DNA of 64,000 nt from Alphaproteobacteria bacterium. Lineage in GTDB: Bacteria > Pseudomonadota > Alphaproteobacteria > Micropepsales > Micropepsaceae. Under the pieces are notes generated by a model. It made no database searches, was not told the origin of the DNA, and saw nothing but the letters and a program-made list of their open reading frames with translations. The position numbers and the translations under genes are program-made. The stretch spans positions 143,309-207,308 of the forward strand of contig CANJBZ010000002.1 in NCBI GenBank assembly GCA_947473475.1. Reading direction: 5' to 3'. Shown in pieces: positions 48,018 to 56,624 of the stretch; the first letter of the stretch is position 1; the number at the start of each line of letters is the position of its first letter.

Positions 48018-48692
48018 ATGGCGGCTGGTAACGACGAAAGCCGCAAAGCGTTCATTCGCGCGAGCACGATTCTGCGTGCGCCCGCCATCGTGCCGGAGAT
48101 ACAGCTTCATCTCGCCAGCGAAGTGATGACGCTTTGGAAGCAGACCGAGGCCATCGCCGCAGCGGAAGCGGCCGGCGTTTCCGACCTGCCGCCGCCCTAT
48201 TGGGCGTTCGCTTGGCCGGGCGGTCAGGCAGTGGCGCGCTATATGCTGGACCATGCGGAGGAGTTTGCCGGGAATTCCGTCCTCGACTTCGGAGCGGGCT
48301 CAGGTCTCGTTGGGATAGCCGCCGCGAAAGCGGGCGCGGTGCCGGTGGTTGCATCCGACATCGACCCGCTGGCCTTTGCAGCGATCGAAATGAATGCCGC
48401 GGCCAATACCGTTTTCATCGAACCCATCGCCAATGATCTAATCGGCGCGAACGGTCGATGGAACATCGTGGTGGCTGGGGACATGTGTTACGAGCGGCCT
48501 CTGGCGGAGCGTCTTCTCGCCTGGCTGCGGACGCTCGCCTCGCAGGGCACGCGCGTTCTGCTCGGGGACCCCAAACGGAACTATTTTCCTGGGACGGGAG
48601 TGGAATGTATCGCCACTTATTCCGTACCGACCTCACGCGATTTAGAAGATCGGGAGGTGCGCGAAACCTCCGTTTACAGGCTGCTGCCATGA
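48018..48692 (+). CDS. ETFB lysine methyltransferase-like (METTL20) protein
   Basis: 224 residues, seven-strand SAM methyltransferase. FIRASTILRAPAIVPEIQLHLASEVMTLW, PPPYWAFAWPGGQAVARYML and SVLDFGAGSGLVGIAAAKAGA (SAM site) match the group of human METTL20, whose bacterial members methylate lysines of electron transfer flavoprotein beta. GDPKRNYFP near the end is also typical. Target here is inferred from family only. It follows ubiA by 13 bases. Confidence 0.88.
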   Translation: MAAGNDESRKAFIRASTILRAPAIVPEIQLHLASEVMTLWKQTEAIAAAEAAGVSDLPPPYWAFAWPGGQAVARYMLDHAEEFAGNSVLDFGAGSGLVGIAAAKAGAVPVVASDIDPLAFAAIEMNAAANTVFIEPIANDLIGANGRWNIVVAGDMCYERPLAERLLAWLRTLASQGTRVLLGDPKRNYFPGTGVECIATYSVPTSRDLEDREVRETSVYRLLP

Positions 48693-48708
48693 GGCCTGCC
48701 CCCCGCCG

Positions 48709-48924
48709 CAGGCCCGCAATTTCATCGGTGCGGCCTGTCTCTGCGGGGTTGGGGATACGGTGGCGCTTCTCATGGCTGGCCAGGCTTTTCCGGAAGGACC
48801 GGAGGGCGCCATCGCCAAGATCGGTGTGCTCATCGGTTCGCTTCTAGCGGCGGGACTGGGCGCTGCGGTGTTGGCGACAGGTCCAAACGCCAACGCGAAC
48901 GCACCGGCGGCCGATAACGCCTGA
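48709..48924 (+). pseudogene. 3-prime remnant of an NhaA Na+/H+ antiporter
   Basis: A frame without a proper start reads QARNFIGAACLCGVGDTVALL and continues with MAGQAFPEGPEGAIAKIGVLIG, then SLLAAGLGAAVLATGP and a stop at 48922. This matches the last two helices of NhaA (LCGIGFTMSLFI...AFP...AKIGVLIGS). About 65 codons survive of a gene near 400. It sits between the methyltransferase and the first permease. Confidence 0.65.
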
Positions 48925-48979
48925 GTTGGCCGGTGCGATGCAACATGCAACAGTGGCGTGACGGATAAGGGGATTCTGT

Positions 48980-50425
48980 ATGGCGGGCGGAAGTGAAATG
49001 GCCGGAGAAGAAGCCAATGACCTCAAAAGAACCCTGGGGCCGTGGCATCTCGTAACACTGGGCATCGGCGCGATCATCGGCGCCGGTATATTCGTCAGCA
49101 CCGGCCAGGCGGCCGCGCAGTTTGCGGGTCCGGCGGTCGTCATTTCCTTCGCGATAGCAGGCGTGGGCTGTTTTCTGGCGGGGCTTTGTTACGCCGAATT
49201 TTCCGCGATGATCCCGGTTGCGGGCAGCGCCTACAGCTATGCGTATGCGACACTCGGCCAATTCTTCGCCTGGATCATCGGCTGGGATTTGATCCTCGAA
49301 TATCTGGCGGCCGGCTCCGCCGTGGCGGTTGGATGGTCGGGCTATTTCAACGCGCTTATGACGGAATTCGGTGTACGATTGTCGCCGGCCTACACGACCG
49401 CACCGATTACAATCGATGCCGCGCACAATCTTGGCTTCAGCGGCGCGATTATCAATCTGCCGGCAGCCATTCTGATCGCAGGCATAACCGCGTTGCTCAT
49501 CGTGGGCATTCGCGCCTCCGCCACGTTCAACGCCGTCATGGTCGTCTTGAAGCTTATCGTCGTCGTTTTGGTGATCGCTTTTGGGCTGTTCTATGTGCGG
49601 GCGGAGAACTTCACCCCCTTCATCCCCGCCAATACCGGAACGTTCGGCGAGTTCGGCTGGACCGGAATTTTGCGCGCCTCGGGCGTGATCTTCTTTGCCT
49701 ATATCGGATTCGACGCCGTGTCGGTCGCCGCCCAGGAAACGGTCAATCCGCAACGGAACATGCCGATCGGCATTCTCGGGTCGCTTCTGATCTGCACGGT
49801 CTTGTACATGCTGATGTCCTTCGTCATTACGGGACTGGCGCCGTATCAGACGTTGAATGTACCAAACCCAGTTTCGGTCGCCGTCGGCAACGCCGGACCC
49901 GCGCTGGGCTGGCTGGCCCCGCTGGTGAATATCGGCGCTACCATCGGCCTGGGCACCGTTGTTCTGGTTCTGCTGCTCGGCCAGACGCGTATCTTCTACG
50001 CGATGTCGCGCGATGGCATGCTCCCGCCCATGTTCAGCCGCGTGCATCCGCGTTTTCGCACCCCCTATCTTGGAACATTGGTAACCGGCACCAGTGCGGC
50101 TTTGCTTTCGGCATTGCTCCCGCATGACCTCCTGATCGAACTTGTTTCCATCGGGACGCTGGCGGCTTTCGTGATCGTGTGCATTGGCGTCATCGTGTTG
50201 CGCTATACAAAGCCCCACGCGCATCGGCCGTTTCGCACCCCGTTCGTTCCGTGGGTTCCGCTTGGCGGGGTTGCCGTGTGCGGGGCCATGATGATGGGCC
50301 TGCCGCTTTCAACCTGGATACGGCTTGTCGTGTGGTTGTTCGTCGGTCTTGTCGTGTATGCGACCTATGCCGCACGGCACGCGCGTCCGCCGAAATGGTC
50401 CATTGTAAACAGCCCCGCGGAGTGA
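48980..50425 (+). CDS. Amino acid permease, APC superfamily (first of two)
   Basis: 481 residues, twelve membrane helices. LGPWHLVTLGIGAIIGAGIFVSTGQAA and FAGPAVVISFAIAGVGCFLAGLCYAEF form the substrate/ion-binding helix 1-2 region of the cationic amino acid transporter-like group. GFDAVSVAAQETVNPQRNMPIGI is the conserved helix 6-7 loop. AAGGGG precedes the ATG. The next gene is a close paralogue starting four bases after the stop. Confidence 0.93.
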   Translation: MAGGSEMAGEEANDLKRTLGPWHLVTLGIGAIIGAGIFVSTGQAAAQFAGPAVVISFAIAGVGCFLAGLCYAEFSAMIPVAGSAYSYAYATLGQFFAWIIGWDLILEYLAAGSAVAVGWSGYFNALMTEFGVRLSPAYTTAPITIDAAHNLGFSGAIINLPAAILIAGITALLIVGIRASATFNAVMVVLKLIVVVLVIAFGLFYVRAENFTPFIPANTGTFGEFGWTGILRASGVIFFAYIGFDAVSVAAQETVNPQRNMPIGILGSLLICTVLYMLMSFVITGLAPYQTLNVPNPVSVAVGNAGPALGWLAPLVNIGATIGLGTVVLVLLLGQTRIFYAMSRDGMLPPMFSRVHPRFRTPYLGTLVTGTSAALLSALLPHDLLIELVSIGTLAAFVIVCIGVIVLRYTKPHAHRPFRTPFVPWVPLGGVAVCGAMMMGLPLSTWIRLVVWLFVGLVVYATYAARHARPPKWSIVNSPAE

Positions 50426-50429
50426 CGTC

Positions 50430-51878
50430 TTGGAGCCGAACGGCGGCGACACACTCGTTCAGCCCGACCCGGTCGCCGCTTCCGAGCACGAACTGCATCG
50501 CGCGTTAGGGCCCACCAGCCTCATCATGCTCGGCATCGGTGAGATCATCGGCGCCGGCATTTTCGTGATTGCGGGAACGGCCGCAGCCGATCATGCCGGT
50601 CCCGCGGTCCTGCTTTCATTCCTTATCGCCGGGCTCGGCTGTCTGTTCGCGGGGCTCTGCTATGCCGAGTTTGCCGCGCTGATACCGGAGTCCGGCAGCT
50701 CATATACGTACGCCTACGCCACGATGGGCCGCTTCATGGCCTGGTTCATCGGCTGGAACATGGTGCTGGAATATCTTGTCTCGGCGTCGACCGTCGCGGT
50801 CGGATGGTCCGGCTATTTCATCAGTTTACTGAATAATATCGGCCTTGCCTTCCCGGCTGCCTTCGCCAACGCCCCGCTGGCGGGTCCGGGGTTTGCGGAA
50901 CTGCATCTGACCGGCGCTATCGTCAACCTGCCGGCGGTGGTGCTGGTCGCGGCTTTGAGCATCTTTCTTGTGATCGGCGTGCGCGAATCCGCCCGGTTCA
51001 ACAACATCATGGTGCTGATCAAGACGGGGGTCGTGATCCTCGTCATTCTGTTCGGACTGCCCTATGTGAGCGCAGCGAATCTCACGCCCTTAGTGCCGCC
51101 CAACCAGGGCGAATGGGGCAAGTTCGGGGCGAGCGGCGTGCTGGCCGCATCAGGCCTGATCTATTTTGCCTATATCGGCTTTGAGAGCGTGTCTGTCGCC
51201 GCCCAGGAAGCGCGCAATCCGCGCCGCGATCTGCCGATTGGCATTCTGGGTTCGCTGTTCATCTGCACGGTTCTTTATATCCTGATGGCCATTGTGCTGA
51301 CGGGCATCACCGATTGGCGCACATTGAATGTCCCCAATCCCGTGTCTTTCGCGGTGGGCAAAATTCCAGCCTTGCGCTGGCTCACCATTCCCGTGGACAT
51401 CGCGGCCCTTGCCGGGCTTGCTACGGTTACGTTCGTGGCGCTGTACGGGCAGTCGCGTGTGTTCTACGCCATGGCGCGCGACGGTTTCCTGCCGAAGCTG
51501 TTCGCAGCCGTCCACCCGACGCTGAAAACGCCCCATCGCGGAACGGTGGTGACGGGCCTTGTCGCGGCGGCCCTCGCCGCCATTTTTCCGCTCGATATTC
51601 TGGCCGACCTTGTTTCCATCGGTACGTTGCTGGCGTTCATCATCGTTTGCACAGGGATCATGATTCTGCGCGTCACGGCGCCGAAAGCACAGCGTGTTTT
51701 CCGTACGCCCTTTGTATGGTTCGTTGCGCCGGCGGGTATCGCGTCCTGCGGGCTGATGATGTTCAGCCTATCCACGGCGACCTGGTACCGCCTCGTGCTC
51801 TGGACGATCGCAGGCATTGCGATCTATGTCCTATACGGACGGCGCCACGCCGAGCCGTCGAAATGGAAGGTGGGATAA
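50430..51878 (+). CDS. Amino acid permease, APC superfamily (second of two)
   Basis: 482 residues from a TTG start. It aligns along its whole length with the preceding permease (LGPTSLIMLGIGEIIGAGIFVIAGTAA, GFESVSVAAQEARNPRRDLPIGILGSL). Its A-to-E and other changes in helix 1 (GEIIGAG versus GAIIGAG) may alter substrate or coupling. The stop codon at 51876 falls in the first bases of a 52-bp inverted repeat. Confidence 0.93.
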   Translation: MEPNGGDTLVQPDPVAASEHELHRALGPTSLIMLGIGEIIGAGIFVIAGTAAADHAGPAVLLSFLIAGLGCLFAGLCYAEFAALIPESGSSYTYAYATMGRFMAWFIGWNMVLEYLVSASTVAVGWSGYFISLLNNIGLAFPAAFANAPLAGPGFAELHLTGAIVNLPAVVLVAALSIFLVIGVRESARFNNIMVLIKTGVVILVILFGLPYVSAANLTPLVPPNQGEWGKFGASGVLAASGLIYFAYIGFESVSVAAQEARNPRRDLPIGILGSLFICTVLYILMAIVLTGITDWRTLNVPNPVSFAVGKIPALRWLTIPVDIAALAGLATVTFVALYGQSRVFYAMARDGFLPKLFAAVHPTLKTPHRGTVVTGLVAAALAAIFPLDILADLVSIGTLLAFIIVCTGIMILRVTAPKAQRVFRTPFVWFVAPAGIASCGLMMFSLSTATWYRLVLWTIAGIAIYVLYGRRHAEPSKWKVG

Positions 51879-51928
51879 GAACAAGGGGAACCACAAAGTA
51901 CACGAAGGAGACACAAAGGACACAAAGG
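51877..51928 (+). repeat. Left 52-bp inverted repeat of the GxxExxY cassette
   Basis: Begins AAGAACAAGGGGAACC, continues CACAAAGTACACGAAGGAG, and ends ACACAAAGGACACAAAGG directly before the ATG at 51929. It is built of degenerate 9-10 bp units (ACACAAAGG). It matches the reverse complement of 52332-52383 at 47 of 52 positions and supplies the ribosome site (AAAGG) of the gene. Confidence 0.92.
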
Positions 51929-52327
51929 ATGCCCGAGGCTCATGACTCCGTTCCCGCTTTCGTTGAAGCAATTGCGCGAAGCGCTGTTGATGCTGCATTG
52001 GCGGTACACCGAGCACTTGGACCTGGACTTCTTGAATCAACCTACGAGACCTGTCTCGCACATGAATTAGAGACGCGAGGCCACTCGATCGCGCGACAAG
52101 TCGGCCTGCCGGTCGTTTATGACACCGTAAAGCTCGAGATCGGTTACCGCGTCGATCTTCTGATTGACGACGCGGTCATAATAGAGGTCAAAGCCGTCGA
52201 AACTGTCACGCCCCTTCACGAGGCCCAACTGCTTACCTACCTTCGGCTGTCGAACCGCCGCCTCGGACTGCTGATCAACTTCCACGTCCCGCTGTTGAAG
52301 AACGGTATCAAACGCATGGTTTTGTAA
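51929..52327 (+). CDS. GxxExxY protein (PDDEXK_3-like nuclease fold)
   Basis: 132 residues. The name-giving [18 protein letters not shown] (G-x2-E-x2-Y, about 28-45) is followed by a PD-(D/E)XK-like core: [21 protein letters not shown] with Asp and the Glu-x-Lys pair (about 73-93), and a final [18 protein letters not shown]. Such proteins are placed in the PD-(D/E)XK superfamily but their role is unknown. The gene fills exactly the space between two 52-bp inverted repeats, and lies between a permease gene and ubiD, so it looks inserted. Confidence 0.92.
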   Translation: MPEAHDSVPAFVEAIARSAVDAALAVHRALGPGLLESTYETCLAHELETRGHSIARQVGLPVVYDTVKLEIGYRVDLLIDDAVIIEVKAVETVTPLHEAQLLTYLRLSNRRLGLLINFHVPLLKNGIKRMVL

Positions 52328-52331
52328 ATTC

Positions 52332-52383
52332 TCTTTGTGTCCTTTGTGTCTTCTTCGTGCCCTTTGTGGTTCCCCTTCTTCTT
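52332..52383 (-). repeat. Right 52-bp inverted repeat of the GxxExxY cassette
   Basis: Reverse-complement partner of 51877-51928 (47 of 52 identical); starts four bases after the GxxExxY stop and ends CCTTCTTCTT. The ubiD start at 52399 lies 15 bases further. Confidence 0.92.
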
Positions 52384-52398
52384 AGGACCGTCCGACGC

Positions 52399-53925
52399 AT
52401 GAGTTATAGATCGCTGCGCGAATTTGTAGCCAAGCTGGAAGCGGCTGGAGAGCTGGTGCGTGTGCGGGAGCCGGTTTCCACGGTGCTGGAAATGACGGAG
52501 ATCCAGACGCGGCTGCTGGCAGAGCGCGGGCCCGCCGTTCTTTTCGAACACGCGATCAGAGCTGACGGCAGCCGCTCGCATATTCCCGTGCTGGTAAACC
52601 TGTTCGGCACGGTGAAGCGCGTGGCGATGGGCATCACCTTCGGCGGCGTGGAGCGCACGGATGCGAAATCCTTGCGCGAAGTGGGTGAACTTCTCGCCAC
52701 GCTGCGTCAACCCGAACCGCCACGCAGCATCAGGGAAGCCTTTCAAATGCTGCCGCTCGCCAAGACCTTTCTGGCGATGAAACCCAAGACGGTTTCGCGC
52801 CCGTCCTGTCAGGATATCGTACTGAAAGGCAGCGACATCGATCTGACGCAGCTTCCTATCCAAACCTGCTGGCCGGGAGAGCCCGCCCCGCTCATCACCT
52901 GGCCGCTGGTGGTGACCAAAGGCCCCACGGATTCGCGCGAGGACAACTTCAATCTCGGCATCTATCGCATGCAGGTGTTGGGCAAGAACCGCGCCATCAT
53001 GCGCTGGCTGAAGCACCGGGGCGGCGCACAGCATTACAGCCGCTGGGCGAAAGAGAACTCGGCGCCCTTCCCCGCCGCCATCGTGCTCGGCGCGGACCCC
53101 GGCACGACCATCGCCGCCGTCACCCCAGTTCCCGACACGCTCTCGGAATATCAGTTCGCAGGATTGCTCCGTGGCGCGCGCGCCGAACTCGCGGAATGCG
53201 TGACGCAGCCGCTTAAAGTGCCGGCCGAAGCGGAAATCGTCATCGAGGGTGAGGTCTCGCTGACCGACGTTCACGACGAAGGTCCCTATGGCGACCACAC
53301 CGGCTATTACAACGCGGTGGAGCCGTTCCCAGTGTTCACGGCCACCGCGATCACGATGCGCAGGGACCCGATTTACCTATCCACCTTCACGGGCCGCCCG
53401 CCGGACGAGCCATCGACGCTGGCCGAGGCGCTGAACGAAGTTTTCATTCCGCTGTTGCAGCAGCAATTTCCGGAGATTGTCGATTTCTGGCTGCCGCCCG
53501 AAGGATGCTCCTACCGCATTGCAGTCGTCAGTATAAAGAAGGCTTATCCCGGCCACGCCAAGCGCGTGATGCTGGCGGTGTGGTCCTATCTGCGCCAGTT
53601 CATGTACACGAAATGGGTCGTCGTGGTGGATGACGACATCGACGCGCGAGACTGGAAAGACGTGATGTGGGCCATCGCCACACGCATGGACCCGGCGCGC
53701 GACATCACCGTGATTGAGAACACGCCGATCGATTATCTCGACTTCGCCTCGCCCGAATCCAGCCTGGGCTCAAAGATCGGGCTAGACGCCACCAACAAAT
53801 GGCCGCCGGAAACCAAGCGCGAATGGGGCGCGCCGATCCGCATGGACTCCGAAACTATCCGCGCCGTCACCGAAAAATGGCCCCGGCTGGGCCTCCCGGG
53901 TTCGGGCAAGCCGATTTGGAAATAA
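52399..53925 (+). CDS. ubiD: UbiD family prenylated-FMN-dependent decarboxylase
   Basis: 508 residues. [18 protein letters not shown] opens it; [47 protein letters not shown] and the [21 protein letters not shown] block are the UbiD markers, with catalytic Arg and Glu. Decarboxylates 3-polyprenyl-4-hydroxybenzoate for ubiquinone. Start at ATG 52399; an upstream ATG (52357) lies inside the inverted repeat. The needed prenyltransferase UbiX is not in the window. Confidence 0.96.
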   Translation: MSYRSLREFVAKLEAAGELVRVREPVSTVLEMTEIQTRLLAERGPAVLFEHAIRADGSRSHIPVLVNLFGTVKRVAMGITFGGVERTDAKSLREVGELLATLRQPEPPRSIREAFQMLPLAKTFLAMKPKTVSRPSCQDIVLKGSDIDLTQLPIQTCWPGEPAPLITWPLVVTKGPTDSREDNFNLGIYRMQVLGKNRAIMRWLKHRGGAQHYSRWAKENSAPFPAAIVLGADPGTTIAAVTPVPDTLSEYQFAGLLRGARAELAECVTQPLKVPAEAEIVIEGEVSLTDVHDEGPYGDHTGYYNAVEPFPVFTATAITMRRDPIYLSTFTGRPPDEPSTLAEALNEVFIPLLQQQFPEIVDFWLPPEGCSYRIAVVSIKKAYPGHAKRVMLAVWSYLRQFMYTKWVVVVDDDIDARDWKDVMWAIATRMDPARDITVIENTPIDYLDFASPESSLGSKIGLDATNKWPPETKREWGAPIRMDSETIRAVTEKWPRLGLPGSGKPIWK

Positions 53926-54029
53926 CATCTGTAAAATTCACTTTACACCTGTATAAAGTTTTAGTAATAACATCGCGTTATTCGTTATAGAGGCGACGAT
54001 GGCATTGATGCGTTGCGAGACACATTCTC

Positions 54030-54077
54030 CTAGAGCGCAATCCGACGAAGTGGACGCCGGTTCGTCGTTAGATTGCG
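54030..54077. repeat. 48-bp dispersed repeat, copy B
   Basis: CTAGAGCGCAATCCGACG...GATTGCG, the inverted partner of 36532-36579 with two mismatches. Both copies carry CTAG at one end. Confidence 0.85.
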
Positions 54078-54092
54078 CGCAAAACCGAGAAA

Positions 54093-54136
54093 TCTAGAGC
54101 ATGATCCGATTGGTTTTGATCGGATCATGCTCTAGA
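54093..54136. repeat. CTAG-rich palindrome with 18-bp arms
   Basis: TCTAGAGCATGATCCGAT, loop TGGTTTTG, then the exact reverse complement. It follows the 48-bp repeat by 15 bases. Elements of this AGAGCATGATCCGA kind are widely scattered in alphaproteobacterial genomes. Confidence 0.88.
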
Positions 54137-54331
54137 GGCCGGTCCCGCGATTACACTGCGGCTGTGAAGCTGATCGGATACCCGAATGCGGCCGTTATCT
54201 GCGGAAGCCTACCCTGCCGCGCACCTGCCCTAATTTTCCGGGAGGCAGCCGCAAAGCGGGCATTTGGCGGAGCCGAACGCATCTTCAGGGGACCGACGAA
54301 CGTCGTTAAAGTTCGGGCGGCTGACTGAGCA

Positions 54332-54718
54332 ATGGGCAAATACGCAAATCTTGGGCAGTTTCTGCGTGAGCAAAAGCGTTCCGCGGTGCCTATGACCTTT
54401 GCCGAGGTCGAAAAAGTTACCGGCCATCCTCTGCCGCATTCCGCACGCTATCCGGCTTGGTGGAGCAACAATCCCTCGAACAACGTCATGACGAAGATCT
54501 GGCTGGAAGCTGGTTTCAAAACCGAGCAAGTCGACATTTCCTCCAAAAAAGTCGTTTTTCGCAAAGTCGAAAGTGAGGAAACGGCAAGGGAAGCAGCCGT
54601 GTCCGGCAATGAGGGATATTATCCTTTCTATGGGTCCATGAAGGGCCTCATTAGAATCGAACCCGGTGTGGACATCACCAAGCCTGCCGATCCGGAGTGG
54701 GGAACGGCATCCGAATGA
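54332..54718 (+). CDS. DUF7662-like small protein, possible antitoxin
   Basis: 128 residues. MGKYANLGQFLREQKRSAVP then MTFAEVEKVTGHPLPHSARYPAWWSN and MTKIWLEAGFKTEQVD match the DUF7662 pattern (E-x-I-LPxSAR-x-x-AWW-N...W-x-AG), which is thought to be DNA-binding. Its stop overlaps the PIN gene start (ATGA). The place and size suggest the antitoxin of a PIN toxin, though the usual VapB folds are absent. It may be an unlisted antitoxin type. Confidence 0.7.
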   Translation: MGKYANLGQFLREQKRSAVPMTFAEVEKVTGHPLPHSARYPAWWSNNPSNNVMTKIWLEAGFKTEQVDISSKKVVFRKVESEETAREAAVSGNEGYYPFYGSMKGLIRIEPGVDITKPADPEWGTASE

Positions 54719-55128
54719 CGCCGATCCTGCTCGACACCTGCGCCACGATTTGGCTGGCCGAAGGCGCTCCCATCTCGAGAGTGGCACAGCAAGCCTTGTT
54801 GGAGGCCGCAGAGCGTAATCAGCCGATATTCATTTCGCCGATTACGGCCTGGGAGATTGGCTTGCTGGTTTCGAAGGAGCGGCTCAAACTGTCCGTCGAT
54901 CCGCAGGTCTGGTTCGATCGTCTCGGCGCGAATTCGAAAATTCGAATAACGGAATTGTCCGGGCGAATCCTTATCGCTTCCTCTTTCTTACCTGGCTCGC
55001 CGCCGAAGGATCCAGCTGACAGGATCGTTGCTGCAACTGCACGCGAAAACGGTTTTCGTCTGATGACGCGCGACCGGCCTCTTTTGAAATATGCCGAAGA
55101 CGGTCACGTCAGCGCCTTAGCCTGCTAA
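54715..55128 (+). CDS. PIN-domain ribonuclease, VapC-type toxin
   Basis: 137 residues. MTPILLDTCATIWLAEG gives the first Asp; SPITAWEIGLLVSKERLKL the Glu; KDPADRIVAATARENGFRLMTRDRPL the last acidic pair. These are the metal-binding residues of PIN nucleases that cleave tRNA or rRNA. The ATGA overlap with the upstream DUF7662-like gene points to a two-gene operon. Confidence 0.9.
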   Translation: MTPILLDTCATIWLAEGAPISRVAQQALLEAAERNQPIFISPITAWEIGLLVSKERLKLSVDPQVWFDRLGANSKIRITELSGRILIASSFLPGSPPKDPADRIVAATARENGFRLMTRDRPLLKYAEDGHVSALAC

Positions 55129-55271
55129 CCGCGTCGATCACATTGACTTCGATCTAAACCAGACATTGCCGCCTTGGTAGCTGGAAAGCTGCGGCCGGAG
55201 CTATATATTCCCCCTCTTCTGCGTTTCCCCCGCCGCCGGGGCGCGCCCGCGCCCCTGATCCCTGAGGTTCC

Positions 55272-56624
55272 ATGACCCTTTCCTATCCCGATCCTGCCGC
55301 CGCCGAACGTCTCGACCGCTTGGTCAAATCAGCCCTCAAAGCCGGTGCCGACGCCGCCGATGCGGTGGAATTCAAGAATATTTCCGTTTCGGTGTCTTAT
55401 CGCCTGGGCAAGCTTGAGGATGTTGGCCGTTCGGAGTCGTCCGATCTTGGCCTGCGGGTCTTTGTGGGAAAGCAGGTTGCCTTCGTCTCCTCGACGGATT
55501 TCACGGATAGCGCCTTGTCGGCTCTGCCGGAGCGTGCCGTGGCAATGGCCCGGCTCGCCCCGGAAGACAAATATGCCGGTCTGGCGTCGCGCGATAGGCT
55601 AGCCACCTCGACCCCGGATATAGAGATCGACGATCCGCAGGAACCCTCGACCGTGCTTCTGGTCGAATGCGCTAGAGCGGCGGAACAGGCAGCCTTGGAG
55701 GTTCCCGGCGTCACCAATTCGGAAGGCGGCAGCGCGGATTACGGGCGCAGCATGGTTACCCTTGCCACGTCCGAAGGCTTTCTCGGCGGCTACACAGGCA
55801 CCAGCCGCAGCGTCGCGGTGTCGGTCATCGCCGGCGAAGGCACCGAGATGGAGCGCGATTACGATTACGCCCATTCGCGCTTTGCCGCCGATCTGGAATC
55901 CGCCGAAGCGGTCGGCAAACGCGCCGCCGAACGGGCGGTCAAACGCCTGAACCCGCGCAAAGTGAAAACGCAATCGGTGCCGGTGTTCTTCGATCCTCGC
56001 GTGTCCCCGAGTTTGCTCGGCCATTTCGCGGGGGCGATTTCGGGCGCCGCCATCGCGCGCGGCGTGTCGTTCCTGAAAGATCGCATGGGCGAGCAGGTTT
56101 TTTCGGAAAACATCACCATCATCGACGATCCGCATCGCAAACGCGGGGCGCGGTCCAAGCCGTTTGACGGCGAAGGCGTCGCCAACCGCACCAACGTGCT
56201 GATCGACAGAGGTCGGCTGACGACGTGGCTGCTGGATTCGGCATCGGCGCGACAGCTTGGACTGCAAACCACCGGACACGCCTCGCGCGGCACCGGCGGC
56301 CCGCCCTCGCCTTCGTCCACCAATCTTTACATGGCGGCAGGTCCGCTATCGCCGGAACAGCTGATGTCCGATGTAAAAGATGGGTTCTACGTGACAGAGC
56401 TGATCGGCATGGGGGTAAACGGGGTGACCGGCGACTATTCGCGCGGCGCCGCGGGCTTCTGGATCGAAAACGGCGCGCTTACGTATCCAGTCAGCGAAGT
56501 CACCATCGCGGGCAATCTGAAGGATATGTATCTACATCTGACGTCGGCCAACGATCTGGTCTTCCGCCACGGTACGGACGCGCCGACGCTGCGCATCGAG
56601 GGGCTGACGATTGCCGGAGAGTGA
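55272..56624 (+). CDS. tldE: Metalloprotease subunit TldE (PmbA)
   Basis: 450 residues. Homologous to TldD but without HExxxH; VSFLKDRMGEQVFSENITIIDDP, GHASRGTGGPPSPSSTNLYMAAG and GMGVNGVTGDYSRGAAGFWIENG are typical. Forms the TldD-TldE heterodimer, TldE being the structural partner. Its tail is followed directly by a remnant of a mobile replication gene. Confidence 0.95.
   Translation: MTLSYPDPAAAERLDRLVKSALKAGADAADAVEFKNISVSVSYRLGKLEDVGRSESSDLGLRVFVGKQVAFVSSTDFTDSALSALPERAVAMARLAPEDKYAGLASRDRLATSTPDIEIDDPQEPSTVLLVECARAAEQAALEVPGVTNSEGGSADYGRSMVTLATSEGFLGGYTGTSRSVAVSVIAGEGTEMERDYDYAHSRFAADLESAEAVGKRAAERAVKRLNPRKVKTQSVPVFFDPRVSPSLLGHFAGAISGAAIARGVSFLKDRMGEQVFSENITIIDDPHRKRGARSKPFDGEGVANRTNVLIDRGRLTTWLLDSASARQLGLQTTGHASRGTGGPPSPSSTNLYMAAGPLSPEQLMSDVKDGFYVTELIGMGVNGVTGDYSRGAAGFWIENGALTYPVSEVTIAGNLKDMYLHLTSANDLVFRHGTDAPTLRIEGLTIAGE

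Larger units (their letters stand above)
53926..54331. other. Intergenic region with repeats, 406 bp
   Basis: Begins A+T-rich (about 53930-53990). It then holds the 48-bp dispersed repeat copy B and an 18-bp-arm palindrome. A 75-codon open frame from 54101 starts inside the palindrome and is not accepted as a gene. Confidence 0.6.

Noticed and set aside
48830..50224. Open frame of 464 codons on the minus strand across the first permease
   Set aside because: Mirror of a membrane protein gene; same type of charged low-complexity sequence.
54101..54328. 75-codon frame before the DUF7662-like gene
   Set aside because: Starts within a palindromic repeat, no family, no ribosome site.
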